A DNA stretch of 64,000 nucleotides, taken from Stagonosporopsis chrysanthemi (lineage: Eukaryota; Ascomycota; Dothideomycetes; Pleosporales; Didymellaceae). The DNA lies in contig JAFISE010000095.1 in NCBI GenBank assembly GCA_022560025.1, forward strand, positions 1 through 64,000, in the 5' to 3' direction. How positions within the stretch are numbered: position 1 is the first letter of the stretch; each line of letters opens with the position of its first letter. Position numbers and translations under genes: made by a program. The notes under the pieces were generated by a model. The model searched no databases and was not told where the DNA came from. It saw nothing but the letters and a program-made list of their open reading frames with translations. Of this stretch, positions 1-11,135 are shown in pieces.

Positions 1-226
1 TCTAAACTAAAATTACTAAACTTAATAATAAAATTATACAACTATTCTAAATTAAGAAATATAGTTAAGCTACTATACTATAATTATATTAGCGTAGATG
101 TAACTCTGCTAGATACTCTAAACCTAACTCTAACCTAGGTCTGTGTAACCTAACCTCTACCCCTACCTACGCTAGAAGTACTCCTACCTAACCTCTACCT
201 CTAGCCTGTGCAACCTCTACTCTACT
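1..226. other. AT-rich flank with degenerate C/T-rich repeat units
   Basis: This stretch has no coding potential and is strongly AT-rich. From about 118 it changes to imperfect units rich in ctaacctctacc-like words. A similar block (cctaggtctgtg followed by aac and ctctac words) follows the retrotransposon at about 7481-7520, so the element appears to have inserted into a repeated, already degraded sequence. The last five bases (222-226, ctact) are the left copy of the target duplication. Confidence 0.6.
222..226. repeat. Target-site duplication, left copy
   Basis: The five bases ctact abut the TG end of the left LTR and recur directly after the right LTR at 7468-7472. Five-base duplications are usual for Gypsy integrases. 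Confidence 0.8.
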
Positions 227-504
227 TGTAACAATACAGAATACTAGAAGAGTCTAAATTATATAGGTATCTACTACAAAGTGTATAGGAGCACTAGAAT
301 AAACTACAGGACTAGATCTCTATTCTTATAAGTCTTGTATAAAAGGATACTTTAAAACTATCTATCTAAACTTTGTAGAAGCTTTCTTTCTTATACCTAG
401 AAGCTTAGAAAAGACTGTACTAACAAGCAGTTAGAAGACAGATCTAAGTCAGGTAGTTGTTAGGTAATGTAAGGTAGGCTTAAAGAACTAGGCTTGTTCT
501 TATA
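227..504 (-). repeat. 3' LTR of the Gypsy element (left copy)
   Basis: This 278-bp terminal repeat starts TGTAAC on the plus strand and ends TTCTTATA; the second-last base of the expected CA end has become T. It aligns without gaps to 7190-7467. The differences seen are all transitions, mostly G to A and C to T. Confidence 0.93.
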
Positions 505-2679
505 CTACTCTTTTCTTTATAGGCAGATTGTCTCTAATTCTATAAAATTATAAAGAGAATTCTTATACTATAAAGGTTTAAACTTTAAGAAAGTATAAAA
601 CATATTTAACTCTTATCTGTCTTAAGACTTTAGTCTTCTTTTACTATTATTAACCTCTATTTAGGTTTTGCTACATAACCTATGTTAGCTACTCTATACT
701 TATCTGTCCTAAGCAAGCTCTCTAGTAATAATAACTAGGCAAATTAGATTGTTATTAAGCTTATAGCTATTATAAGAGCCTGTACTACAACAAGGTTACT
801 TTTACTAAAGTTATAGTAACTATAGAAATGCGTTTAATCTACTTCTTAATTAGGTTAAATTGCTTACAGCGTGCTTCTTAAGTAAACAACGCATGCTCTG
901 CCTGTTTCTGTTCTTTAACAGATACTAATTCTTACTGCAAGTACTTTAAACAACTTTATCTAATTGCTACTAACTATTACTAAGCTTGTTTTTTAGTTAC
1001 TATGCTAATACCTGTTTCTTCTAGCACTCTTACAGTAGCCTATTAAGTTATCTACCTTTATTTAATTTAAGCCTTTGCACAAAAAAACACAGTAGTGTAC
1101 ACCTTTAATAAAGTATTGTTATTAAAGTGTACTTATTATATACTTTAAAATAAGAAGTATTGTCTAGTTTAATTACTACTACTTTTTTTTTATTAGTCCT
1201 TAGGCTAACTTTTAAATAGGTGCTAATTTATATTAGACCTAAGTATAATACTTTTTAAAGCAACCTTGTTATATAAAAAAAAGCTATAGCAGAAGAAAGT
1301 AGAGAGTTAAGAGAGCTAGAGGTAGTAGCTGTACAGGCTGTCTGTAAGACTGCTTAGGATAACTTCTATTAGTTAGCTTATACCTTAGCAAGTATAGTAC
1401 AGGTAGTAACTGCACAGCTTAAAGAGGTGTTAACTGCTAATATATTACTCTATTAGTACTACGTCTAGCTTATTACTAATTAAGCCTTAGTAGAGGCAAT
1501 AAGGGCACTTACTGCACAGGTAAAGTCCCTGCAGGATAAAGTAGCAGAGCTTAGGCAAGCAGTAGTATCTTTGTAGGCTCTAGTAGTTAAAGCTCTATAA
1601 CAAAGCACTAAGGGCAAGAGCCTAAAGAAGTTAGTACTTAAAAAGGTATTAGCTAATTTAAATACTCTCTTAGTAGACACTAAGAAAGAGATAAGCAATA
1701 TTAGTAAGGCTCTAGCTTAATTACTATATATATAGTAGAGTAGACGTTTTTTTTTATTACTTAGCTAAGTTAGTAAAAGTTTAGAATAGTCTAAGTCTTC
1801 TTTGTCTTTTAAATTTATAACGTGCTTACTTAAACTATTACTAGCTGTTCTTTTTCTAAGATTTAATTTAATTTAGTAACTATATTAAAAGACCTAGTAA
1901 TTACAGATACTTATTATAAAACGCTCTTAGCTTGTAAAGAGTGTTCTTAAAGTTTTCTACTAAGTACTAAGTAGAGTTAGAGTTATATCCTAGTTAACTT
2001 ATACAGTACTTTAAGTATTATTAGACTAGCTTACTTGTAAGTATTTCTTATACTTCCTATTCTTTAACTTCTTAAATTAAGATACCTAAGAGTTTTAGAG
2101 CTTCTTGTCTAGGCAGAAGGTCTGCTAAGTCTTTGCAGAGTATATCTAAGGCAAAGACGTTATAAATTTATAAACTAGAAAGAAGTTTTAAACACTATAA
2201 ATAACTAACTTACTTAAGAACTTTAAACAGACCTTTTTATAGGTTAGATAGCTTTTAGCTAGGACGCTTAATAGCTAAGTTCTTAGTTAATAAGTATACC
2301 TTATTACCTACTACCTAGTTAACTAGACTGCAGTGCTTATCCTTAGTAGCTCTTATTTGCAGCTGCGCTTTTTCTATATTCTCTTTAGCTACCTTCTAAG
2401 CTTAGTGTATATAGGTTACTAGAGCAAGTGTATCTTAGTAGTTTAGGTTGTTACAAGAGGTTGTATCTATATTAAGTCTATTCTACTGCTAGCTCTGTCT
2501 AAGTTTGCTTCTAAACAATACTTAATAGAAAGTTATTCTAATACTAGAATAAAGTAAAGTAAGCTGTATATAGTTAATAAGCAGCAGTAATTTAGACTAG
2601 TTATCTTAATAGTATATTATAAACAGTTATAGCTGCTAGTTAATATACTTATTTATAATCTCTGTTTAGCTGTTAGTTT

Positions 2680-2960
2680 TCTTATAGTAGGTAGTAAAAA
2701 GCTTAACTTTAATACTAATAATCTAGCAGAACTTAGACTAGAAACAAGACATAAACTAGAGTCTACAATTAGATACTATTAATTTAAGAGTATAACTAAA
2801 ACAATAAACCTATTAAATAAACAAAGAAGCTATCTTTTATATAGTTATAGTCTTGTAGCACAGGATAGTAATTACCTGCTTTGTTAAACAGTTAATAATA
2901 ACAAGTATTTAATTATATCTAGCTTTGTTCTTTAGAAAATCTTTAAAATCTATATATAGG
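2680..2960 (-). pseudogene. Integrase core remnant
   Basis: The minus-strand translation shows DFKDFL (about 2934-2950), then ILVIINCLTKQ, and further on a mutated SDRGPQF-type motif read as SNCRL. These are the first and second catalytic-Asp regions of a Gypsy integrase. The second Asp has become Asn by a G-to-A change. Confidence 0.8.
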
Positions 2961-3639
2961 TACTGTATAGGTTAATTAAGAATAGGTAATAAGTAGAAGT
3001 ACCTGCAGAGTTAAGTCTATTTTAAATAACTATAGTAACAAGAGATATAATTTTGTATATATTGTTTATAGCTTGCTCTTATGCCCTACTAGTAATACTA
3101 TTAAGATAGTAGCTAGTAGGTTTTCTTTATACTTAGGTAAGTAGTAGATACTTAGTTATAAGCTTTTTAGATAAAGTAAGTGCACAGTACTAAGTCTAGA
3201 ACTACACATAGATAATCTTAGTATAGAAGTAAACTATTATAAATCTAATAACTAAGGGCTAGAGATTTTTACTCTTTTTTAAAAGCTTAGCAATTATATT
3301 GCAGTATAGCTTTAATTAGTTCTAAGAAGTCTAACTATATTTCTAGCTGTAAGGTACAGATAGTGTGTACTAAGAAATGCAAAAGATAGACTTAAGTAAG
3401 ATTAAAGTTAATATAGTTGTAAAGTTATTAAGGTCTTAATAATACCTAGGAGCAATTATTCTCTTAAGTTGTCTTAAGGTTAGCTAGGTCTTGCTCTTTT
3501 TAACTAAAGATATTAGCTCTTTTATTATTCTTCCCTAAGGTGTACTTAATTTAGAAGTTAAACAGAGCAAGTGCTTCTGCCTACCTAGCTTATTAGGTAT
3601 TTAAGACTTTAGTAGTTATAAAATATTCTAAGGAATAGT

Positions 3640-3850
3640 AGTTAGAGTAGACATAGATCTAATTTAACATAGACGTTAGCTCTGCTCTCTACTTATTAAA
3701 GGCCTAGAAGATAGCAAAGAGCTCTTTGTTATAGATCTCTTAGTTAAGCTCTAAACCTAATAGAGAACAGCTATAGAATGCTATAGGGTACTAGTAGTTG
3801 TCTGCGTGTTTCTAAGACATAACACTAGCTACTACTTTATCTAATACGTT
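3640..3850 (-). pseudogene. RNase H remnant
   Basis: The minus-strand translation contains PIAFYS followed by EIYNKELFAIF (about 3701-3745). This is the conserved RNase H stretch that follows RT in Gypsy polyproteins. In-frame stops interrupt it. Confidence 0.75.
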
Positions 3851-4039
3851 AGTTTTAAGCTTTGTTTTAAGGTCTAGGTTAAAGTAGCATAGAGTTAAGA
3901 TAGCTAATAGGCTCTGTTTAAGCTTCTTAAAGCTAGCTTAGCAGTCTAGAGTCTATTTAAAGGTATTTAATAGACTCTACAATATAATTAAAGGTTTTGC
4001 TACTTAAGAAAACTTAGGCACAAATTGTTAATAGAAACT

Positions 4040-4640
4040 AGTAAAGCTTAAGAATAATTTTACACCTGTTACAGTTATAAGTAGCTTCTAGTCTGCTAAA
4101 GCCTGTACCTTCTTAGAATCTACTTTAATACCTTTGTTTATAAAGATGTACTTAAAGTACTAAGTGCAAGTTATATAGAATTTACTTTTCTTAATATTAA
4201 CTTATAGGCCTATAGAGCAAAGATGTTCTAGAACTTTTTTAATATATGTCTAGTAAGTCTAAGCGTCTTTAGAGTAGATAAAGATATTATCTAAGTAAGT
4301 AATATAGAAGTTATCTAAGTAGTTAATTAGAACGTTGTTTATATAGTATTAGTACGTAGCAGAGCTATTATATAAACTAAATAGTAAGACTTTACACTTA
4401 TATATGCTGTAACGCATTTAAAACATAGTATACTCTTCTAAGGCAAGATCTATACAGATTTAGTTAAAAGCTAATTAAATATTAAACTTAGTAAATATCT
4501 TTACCTTAGATAGTTAAGCAAGCAGCTTGTCTATACAGAGTATTAGATAAAAGTCCTTACAAGTTAAATTATTTAATTTACAATAGTTTATACAGATATA
4601 TAAGCTTTTATTTAGCTTTTATATATATAGTACTAGTAAT
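4040..4640 (-). pseudogene. Reverse transcriptase remnant
   Basis: The minus-strand frame shows the ordered motifs of a Gypsy RT: LNNLT near 4560, a KIFTKFN-like catalytic motif near 4490, and YLDN followed by IFIYS at about 4275-4297. YLDN stands where active elements have YLDD; the second Asp became Asn by one G-to-A change. Several Trp/Gln/Arg-type positions are now stops. Confidence 0.85.
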
Positions 4641-5823
4641 ACAAATAGACTTTAGCTGTGTTTAATCTAACTATGTTAGAGTTAATCCTACATAAACTTC
4701 TTAGTTACTTTAAGTTTTTTAAAGTTCTGTTTATACAAAGAGAAATAGTAGTTAGGTAAAAGTTCTTCTAGAATAATCTTGTAGTTGTAAAAGTAGTAAT
4801 CTAGAAGGCTTTTAGCTTCTATTTTGCTAAACATATTAGTATACTAAGAGTACTAGGCTAGTAAGTATTTCTAGATTAGTTAGGCGTTTTTAAAGTTATC
4901 TTAGTTATACTTTTCTTTTATAATATAAGTAATCTTGTACAGATTAGTTATAAAGAACTTGTTTTATAGTTTCTTTATTAAGAAGTAGAAAGTATTAGCT
5001 AAGAGTATAGTAATAGTAGTAACTTTAGTTAGACTAGTTATAGGAGTGTTTACTACTTTGTTAAGTAGTACTAGAAGTTACAAACAAAACTTAGGCAACC
5101 TTAATATACTTTTTATATATTAAATAGTTGTACTAAAGCTGTATTATTACTAATACTTTTTTTATTCTTATAGAGTATCTTGTTGCTCTACGTCTTGTTA
5201 GGCTTTGCCTTTTCTAAAGAGTTGTTACAAAGTTATTAATAGGGGCAGTGCAGAATTATATAATTAAAAGTATTTAGTAGGCTATATTAACTAAGACCTA
5301 TCTATATTAAGTTGTAGTTTAAAGTACTTAAGCTATTTAATTCTAATAATATAATCTTATAATCTAAAATCTACAATAATAAAAAAGCAGTTCTATACCT
5401 TCTAGCTATTAACTATAAGGTATAACTATATATACTAGGTTACAGGGGAGGTAATTTAATTCTAGAAACCTTTAACCTAAACTAAGAAGAGTAGCTTTTA
5501 GATAGGTTTATAGAGAAAAGTAAAAATAGAATAAGTAATATTAAAATTTAAAAACAAAAATCTTTAGGCACTAGTGTTAACTAAGGAGTAGAGTTAAATA
5601 CTAAGCCCTTAGTTGCAAAGAATAGTAGAAGTAAAGAAATAAGGTCTGCTAAATAAATAAGACAGTAAGAGATTAGATAGATTATATTAGTTTAGGCCTA
5701 AGTAGAGTAATCTTTCTAGGCAAGACTATTTCTTATAGAGATTATATTAGTCTTGTTAAAGTCTTCTTTAGTATTAATAAAGTCTTTCTGTTCTACCTTA
5801 ATTTTGTACATATAAAGTACTGT

Positions 5824-5865
5824 ATAATCTTTAGTAAAGTGTTCTAGCTTTCTATAGTTATAGCA
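5824..5865 (-). pseudogene. Gag zinc-knuckle remnant
   Basis: Read on the minus strand this translates as CYNYRKLEHFTKDY, the spacing of a retroviral C-x2-C-x4-H-x4-C knuckle with its second and last cysteines changed to tyrosine. Each Cys-to-Tyr change is one G-to-A transition on the coding strand, as RIP would give. It marks the nucleocapsid part of the decayed gag. Confidence 0.8.
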
Positions 5866-7189
5866 AGCTCTTAGAGTTATATCCTTTATAAGTACAGGTA
5901 TGTTAGAAAGTTAGTAGAGTGTAGAAGTACTCTAGGTAAAGTAAGTAGATTAGCTAAGAAAAAAGTAATCTTGTTAACTTATTGTAACAAAGCTCTATTT
6001 TGCATTTAACTAAGGTATTCTTATTAATCTTAGAGGTTGTAAAACTAGAAGTAGCAGCATAGTAGAGTTGTTTCTCTTTTCTATATTATAAGCAGTTAGG
6101 TGTTCTACTATTTAAGAAAAAAAATTATACTATTACTACTTAAAGCCTAGATTAAGTACTTAAATACTTAAAGAGATCTTAGTCTATATATAGTAAAACT
6201 ATTCTAATTAGAGTACTTTTCTTTTAATAGCTGTACTAAGAAAGCAGCTCTTAAAAGCAAAAAAAGCTTCTAATTTCTTTATTTAGAGTTAATTAAAAGC
6301 TACTTAGCTTTCTACCTGCTTGTTTCTAGTAACAAAGTATATCTTAAGGAGCGTAATTATTTCTTCTACAGTGTAAAAGCAATCTGTCTTATTGTTAGAG
6401 AAGTACTAAGGTTCTAAGTATTCTTTAGCTAATCTAGAGGTATAACTCTAGACAAGAGCTATATAGGTACGTACACTCTAATAGTAGTCTGTATTAATCT
6501 TAAGTTAGTCTTAAATAAAAGTATACTATTACTAAAAAGTAGAGTTACTTTTATTTGTAAGAACCTTAATATTAAGAGTCTTTTTAGAGAGCTTCTTGCA
6601 TACTATAAGTACTAAGCTAGCTTCTAATAGCTGCCTTATAGTAGATTAATATAGTACACCTATTAGTAGTGTTTCTGTTATAAGTAGGAAGCAATCTACT
6701 AGAGCAAGACTAGCACGTAACTAAGTAAGTTCCTACTGCAGTTAAGCTATCTCTTCTAAGAGATTGTAGTAAGATAGCTCTAAATTAGATCTATTGTTAG
6801 CAGAAGACAGTTGTGCTAATATAAGGCTCTAGGAGTGTCTAGCCTTTAATTAGTTCTAAGACTAAGTAGTAAGTCTTATAGTAGTGCCTAACATTAAAGT
6901 TGTATCTAAATTAAGTAGGTTATTAATAGTCTCTAAGTGTCTATCTTAGCGCAATCTAACACAGCTTTTTTAAAGTTAATCCTAGAGTAGTAAGTTATAA
7001 GAAGTTCTAAACCTATAAGCTTTAGTTGTTAAGAGATTTCTAGAATCCTAACTGTAGTATAAACAATTTAAAGACTCTTATAGTTTAAGTATAATATAGA
7101 CTCTAGCTATACTTATATAAATAACTAAACAAAACTGTAGCAATATTATTATAAAGCTATTACTAGCTAAGACAAATTTTAAAGTATAA

Positions 7190-7467
7190 TATAATAATAT
7201 AAGATACTAAAAGAGTCTAAATTATATAAGTATCTACTACAAAGTATATAAAAGCACTAAGATAAACTATAAGACTAGATCTTTATTTCTATAGGTCTTG
7301 TATAAAAAAATACTTTAAAACTATCTATCTAAACTCTGTAGAAGCTTCTCTTCTTATACCTAGAAGCTTAAAGAAGACTGTACTAACAAGTAGTTAAAAG
7401 ATAGATCTAAGTTAGGTAGTTGTTAAGTAATGTAAGGTAGGCTTAAAGAACTAGGCTTGTTCTTACA
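7190..7467 (-). repeat. 5' LTR of the Gypsy element (right copy)
   Basis: This is the 278-bp partner of 227-504. Its plus-strand start reads TATAAT where the other copy has TGTAAC, and its end is the canonical TTCTTACA. Taken together the copies reconstruct a TG...CA LTR. Being the 5' LTR in the element's own orientation, it would have carried the promoter. Confidence 0.93.
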
Positions 7468-7472
7468 CTACT
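7468..7472. repeat. Target-site duplication, right copy
   Basis: The sequence ctact directly follows the CA end of the right LTR and matches 222-226. Because the two copies are identical, the LTR ends can be set to the base. Confidence 0.8.
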
Positions 7473-7776
7473 ACTACCCCTAGGTCTGTGCAACTCTAAC
7501 TCTACTTCTACTTACTGCTAGGTACCTTGCACCTATTTGCTAGCCTAGGTCTTAGTAAAAGTAGGCAACTTGCCTGTGTAGGCGACTTGCCTGTAGAGTA
7601 CGTTACCTTAGTACTTTAGTACCTTTTTTACTTTTTATTCTTTATTAGTTTTATACAACTTTATTTTACGTCTGTATCTAATTCTACATATCGTAGCTGT
7701 TTTGCTTATTATTTAATACGAGCCTTATTGTTAGATTTGTGTAGGTAGATAGTAACTACAACTAATATCTCTTTCG
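7473..7776. other. AT-rich to normal composition transition
   Basis: This stretch carries the right-hand remainder of the repeat that received the transposon (to about 7600) and then AT-rich DNA. Ordinary base composition resumes near 7770, right at the stop codon of the ICE2 gene. There is no coding potential. Confidence 0.5.
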
Positions 7777-9208
7777 TCAGTCAATTTTCCAGTGACTAGT
7801 GAGTCTGCCGTCGTCGTCCGCTTTTGAAATCTGAAGCTCAATCGCATAGAGGCCCATTGTGAGGGCGAGGTTGATCCACCTCCACATATTGCCACCCGCG
7901 TCTCCGCCCTGATTAGTCCACCACTCACCAGTGACCGCGCTGCCATCAGTGCCGTTCCCACTTGCAAAGTGCTGCATCAGTAAACTAGTGTAGACAGCGA
8001 TGATGATGCTAGGGCTGAACCACGTCAAGAAGCCGAGTATCTTGGAAGTTTCGTCATCGTCATCCAAGCTTGGCTCTTGCGACAGCGCTCTTGCTCCGCT
8101 CTCTCTTATAGCCGGAATGATTCGTGCTGCAGCGTACATGACGAAAACACGATATGCGAGCGATATGATGACCGAGGGCGTAATGGTCATGACAGCGCCA
8201 ACCATCAAGTTGAACCCCGTGTGGATAATGGAAGGCAGTGAGCCCAAGGCGTGGAGAAGTGTGGTATACGATGCCATGATGATGGGAGGCAGCGGCGGAA
8301 GCGCTGGCTCAGGCGGAGAAGTCTCTGCTGCTGTCGAGCCTGGGGTGGGCTGATAGTCGGTGAAGATCTGGTATATGCAGAGAGTCACGTAAGCAAACTA
8401 CATTCATGTAAGCAGTGGGCTCTGGCGCGATAACACTCAGGGCCGTACCAGGAGCGCTGATTCAACCGGATTGCCTCGAGCACTGGCGATGCCCCACCCC
8501 CCCAAAAAGATGGCAGAGGTGATGGCAGCGCCAATGAGAATGGCATCAACGTTGCTGATCTCAGGGAAAGTGGTGATACGCCAGAGGAAATAGACAGAGG
8601 TGGAGATGACAGAGGCGGACGCGACAAGGAGGCCAATCTGTGTTTGGTAAGTATCCGCGAAAGGTCGGGAGATGGGTGCTGCTGCTCACCATCCAACTAT
8701 CGCCGCGCTCTCTGTTCACAACCCATCGTGTGATCTGGCCTGCAGCCTGAATGACCAGGAGACTGCAGAAACCTTCGGCAATCTGGAAAGCAGGTGTGCT
8801 GTACCTCAACGTCTTGTCCCAAGCGCCGATGGAGAAACTCTGCAAGAGCCCTTCAGACCCAAAGATCCAGTCCTGTATCGATTCGTAGTCTGATCTCTTG
8901 CCGCCAAAGGTCCGTTCGACCCAGCTTGCATTGTTGGTTGCGTCGATGGAGAATTTGTTCAGGCTCCAGATGAGCAAGGTGGGAATGGCCAACCATTGCA
9001 CCCAAGCTACCACATGGCAGAAGAGCCATCTGAAGCGTGAGCTCTCTGGAGTCGCGAGGCGTAGGCACGAGTACAGGAAGTAGTAGACGCTCAGTGACAG
9101 CGAGAAGGCCAGTCCGCATGTGCGGCCTCCGATGTCAAAGGCCAGCGGAATCGTGAAGACGATGGCGCCGAGAAAGAAGGTCGGTGAGAGGGCACGTGTA
9201 AACCACAT
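7777..9208 (-). CDS. ICE2: Ice2-family ER membrane protein
   Basis: Three exons, 9208-8690, 8637-8449 and 8397-7777, join in frame (all phase 0) to give 442 aa. The start is the ATG at 9208 (MWFTRALSP); the longer open frame upstream has only a TTG. The protein is strongly hydrophobic with about eight to ten membrane segments. Recognised stretches are FDIGGRTCGLAFSLS near the N-terminus, and ITRWVVNRERGDSW leading over the first intron into SVYFLWRITTFPEIS. Known for the family: yeast Ice2 is an ER protein needed for cortical ER inheritance and for balancing membrane phospholipid and lipid-droplet synthesis. It is the first intact gene beyond the RIP block, its stop about 310 bp from the right LTR, and it shares a 707-bp upstream region with the divergent MYG1. 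Family assignment rests on motif memory. Confidence 0.8.
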
Positions 9209-9915
9209 CTGCAGGCGCCGTATTGGCAAGCTCGTGCAGCGACGAGCTCACCCAGCGAACGCGGCTTCGGTCGCGTGCCTATCGGCGGTCGTGACGTGGG
9301 ACTGTGTGCGTAGAGCAGCAGGCGGGCTTGGCGGGGATGGTGGATTTTCACGTGCAAACAGCGCGGGCTCCGTTGTAGGCTCGGTCGCAAACCAGCGGCA
9401 GCACCGCGGAGAAGCTCGCAAACGTGCGAGTGCAGAGATGGAGGCGCTGGGTTCCGGCGGGCGGGCGCGCAGATGGCAGAGTCGGTCGTGGTGGAGGCAG
9501 GCACAGGCACAGGTACGACCGGTGGTTATTGGTGCGTGCTGCGTGCTGCGTGCTGCGTGTTGCGTGCGGTGCGTACTGCACGGTGGCCGGTCGCGTGGCT
9601 GCACGGTAATTACCTATGCTGCAGTGAAGACACGGGACGATGCTGGGCACGCAGGAAGGGGCGGGCAGACAGCTGCGGCGACGAGAAGCAGGCCGTGGAC
9701 GCGCACTTTTGCCAGCACCAGGATGGCCGCGAGGGTTCTCGCGAGCAAAGCAAAGGACAAGTTGCGATGCGGTGAAGATCTCTGAGATTTGCCCACGCCG
9801 GGATTGCGTAGCGCCCGCATCGTGGCATTTCCCATGCAGCGGCCAGCCTCGCCGCCGCCGTGAACCTGTCCCCACCGCAAGGAAACTTTGTCAAATCACG
9901 CTTGCGCTAGCTTGG
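9209..9915. promoter_or_regulatory. Divergent promoter region, ICE2/MYG1
   Basis: This 707-bp region separates two divergent start codons. It is GC-rich and contains a run of about six 7-bp units of the gtgctgc type at 9530-9582. Several overlapping open frames here are low-complexity and have no gene-like features. No specific binding site is claimed. Confidence 0.5.
9530..9582. repeat. Heptamer microsatellite
   Basis: Imperfect tandem copies of gtgctgc (tgcgtgc in another register) lie midway between ICE2 and MYG1. The copies drift at both ends. Confidence 0.7.
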
Positions 9916-11135
9916 ATGACGGCGCTGTGCAGACGTCTCTTTGCGCGCACTCTTACAACTACACCAAACGCGTGCAGGCCTTCGCTCCGTCCAACCATCA
10001 ACACGCCGCACAGATTCATGTCCGCAGAGCACCCCGCCAAGAAGCTCAAAATGTCTGCCGTCAGGATTGGAACACACAAGTAGGGCATCTGCAGCGCACG
10101 CGGGCAGCAAACGAGGATTGCATACTGACACGCAGCAGTGGCCACTTCCATGCTGACGAGTCGCTGGCGGTTGCCATGCTGAGGAATCTCCCCACCTATG
10201 CCGATGCTGAGCTCGTCCGCACACGCGACCCAGCCACGCTCGCCGAGTGCCACACAGTCGTCGATGTTGGCGGCGAGTACGATGACAACGCTAAACGCTA
10301 CGACCACCATCAGCGTGGCTTCGACACTGTGTTCCCTGGCCACAGTACCAAGCTCTCTTCAGCCGGTCTTGTCTACCTCCACTTTGGCAAGGACATCATC
10401 TCAGCCGTCACCGGACTGCCCGAGGGCGCCGACCGCGACCTCCTCTTCGAGAAGATCTACACTGACTTCATCGAGGCTTTCGATGCTAATGACAATGGTG
10501 TCAACGTCTTCTCACCCAAGGACGTCGAAAAGGCGGGAATCCAGAAGCAGTTTGAGGACCGCGGCTTCAGCATCGCCAGTGTCGTCAATCGCTACAACTA
10601 CGGCCCATCCTCCGGCGAAGCCAGCACACAGGAGGAGAAGCAGGCGCGAGAGGATCAGCGATTCCTGAAGGCCTCGCAGTTTGTTGGCGAGCAGTTCACG
10701 ATTGAAGTAACCGACCGTGCCCAATCGTGGCTCCCAGCGCGCCACAACGTCAAGGCTGCGTACGATAACCGCCTGCAGTACGACCCCCAGGGCCGCGTTT
10801 TGGTCCTGCCCGAGGGCATGCCTTGGGCTGATCACCTATACACCCTCGAGAAGGAGTCGCAACTTCCCCAGGGTGTCGCGCCGCAGGTCCTCTACGTCCT
10901 CTTCCCAGAAGACAAACCAGAGGGCAAGTGGCGCATCCGCGCTGTTAGCAAAGAGAATGGCGGCTTCCAAAACCGCAAGGATCTCCCTGACGTCTGGAAG
11001 GGTGTTCGCGACGCAGAGCTTGATAAAATCTCCGGTATCGAAGGATGTGTATTTGTTCACGCTGCCGGTTTCATCGGAGGCAACAAGTCCTTTGATGGCA
11101 CCCTTGCCATGGCTCAGAAGGCCCTTGAAATGTAG
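9916..11135 (+). CDS. MYG1: MYG1-family 3'-5' RNA exonuclease (DHH-like)
   Basis: Two exons, 9916-10079 and 10139-11135, give 386 aa. The intron splits the Asn of the diagnostic motif IGTHNGHFHADE. Further conserved stretches are DVGGEYDDNAKRYDHHQRGF and, at the C-terminus, CVFVHAAGFIGGNKSFDGTLAMAQKAL. The His and Asp clusters are the metal-binding set of the UPF0160/MYG1 family; human MYG1 was shown to be a nuclear and mitochondrial RNA exonuclease. The first ATG adds 34 residues rich in Arg, Thr and Leu with no acids before the next Met (10018), typical of a mitochondrial presequence. In-frame ATGs at 10018 and 10051 would give 352- and 341-aa forms without it. Yeast YER156C is about this shorter size. 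Confidence 0.92.

Larger units (their letters stand above)
227..7467 (-). mobile_element. RIP-degraded full-length Ty3/Gypsy LTR retrotransposon
   Basis: The element is 7,241 bp long, bounded by two equal 278-bp LTRs and flanked by a 5-bp direct repeat (ctact, 222-226 and 7468-7472). The coding strand is minus. In that direction there are remnants of a gag CCHC knuckle (5824-5865), reverse transcriptase (about 4040-4640), RNase H (about 3640-3850) and integrase core (about 2680-2960). The order RT, RNase H, integrase is that of Ty3/Gypsy, not Copia. A polypurine tract (AAAGAAAAGAG on the minus strand, 508-518) lies just inside the 3' LTR. Every reading frame is full of stops, the block is very AT-rich, and the LTRs differ only by transitions, which is the RIP pattern. 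It cannot encode active proteins. I saw no intact primer-binding site next to the 5' LTR. Confidence 0.93.

Noticed and set aside
227..7467. Possibility that the AT-rich block is a centromere core or mitochondrial insertion.
   Set aside because: LTRs, target duplication and ordered Gypsy domains account for nearly all of it; no mitochondrial gene was seen.
9120..9894. Several overlapping frames of 90-220 codons on both strands between ICE2 and MYG1.
   Set aside because: They conflict with each other and with ICE2 exon 1, lie in GC-rich repetitive DNA, and show no motif.
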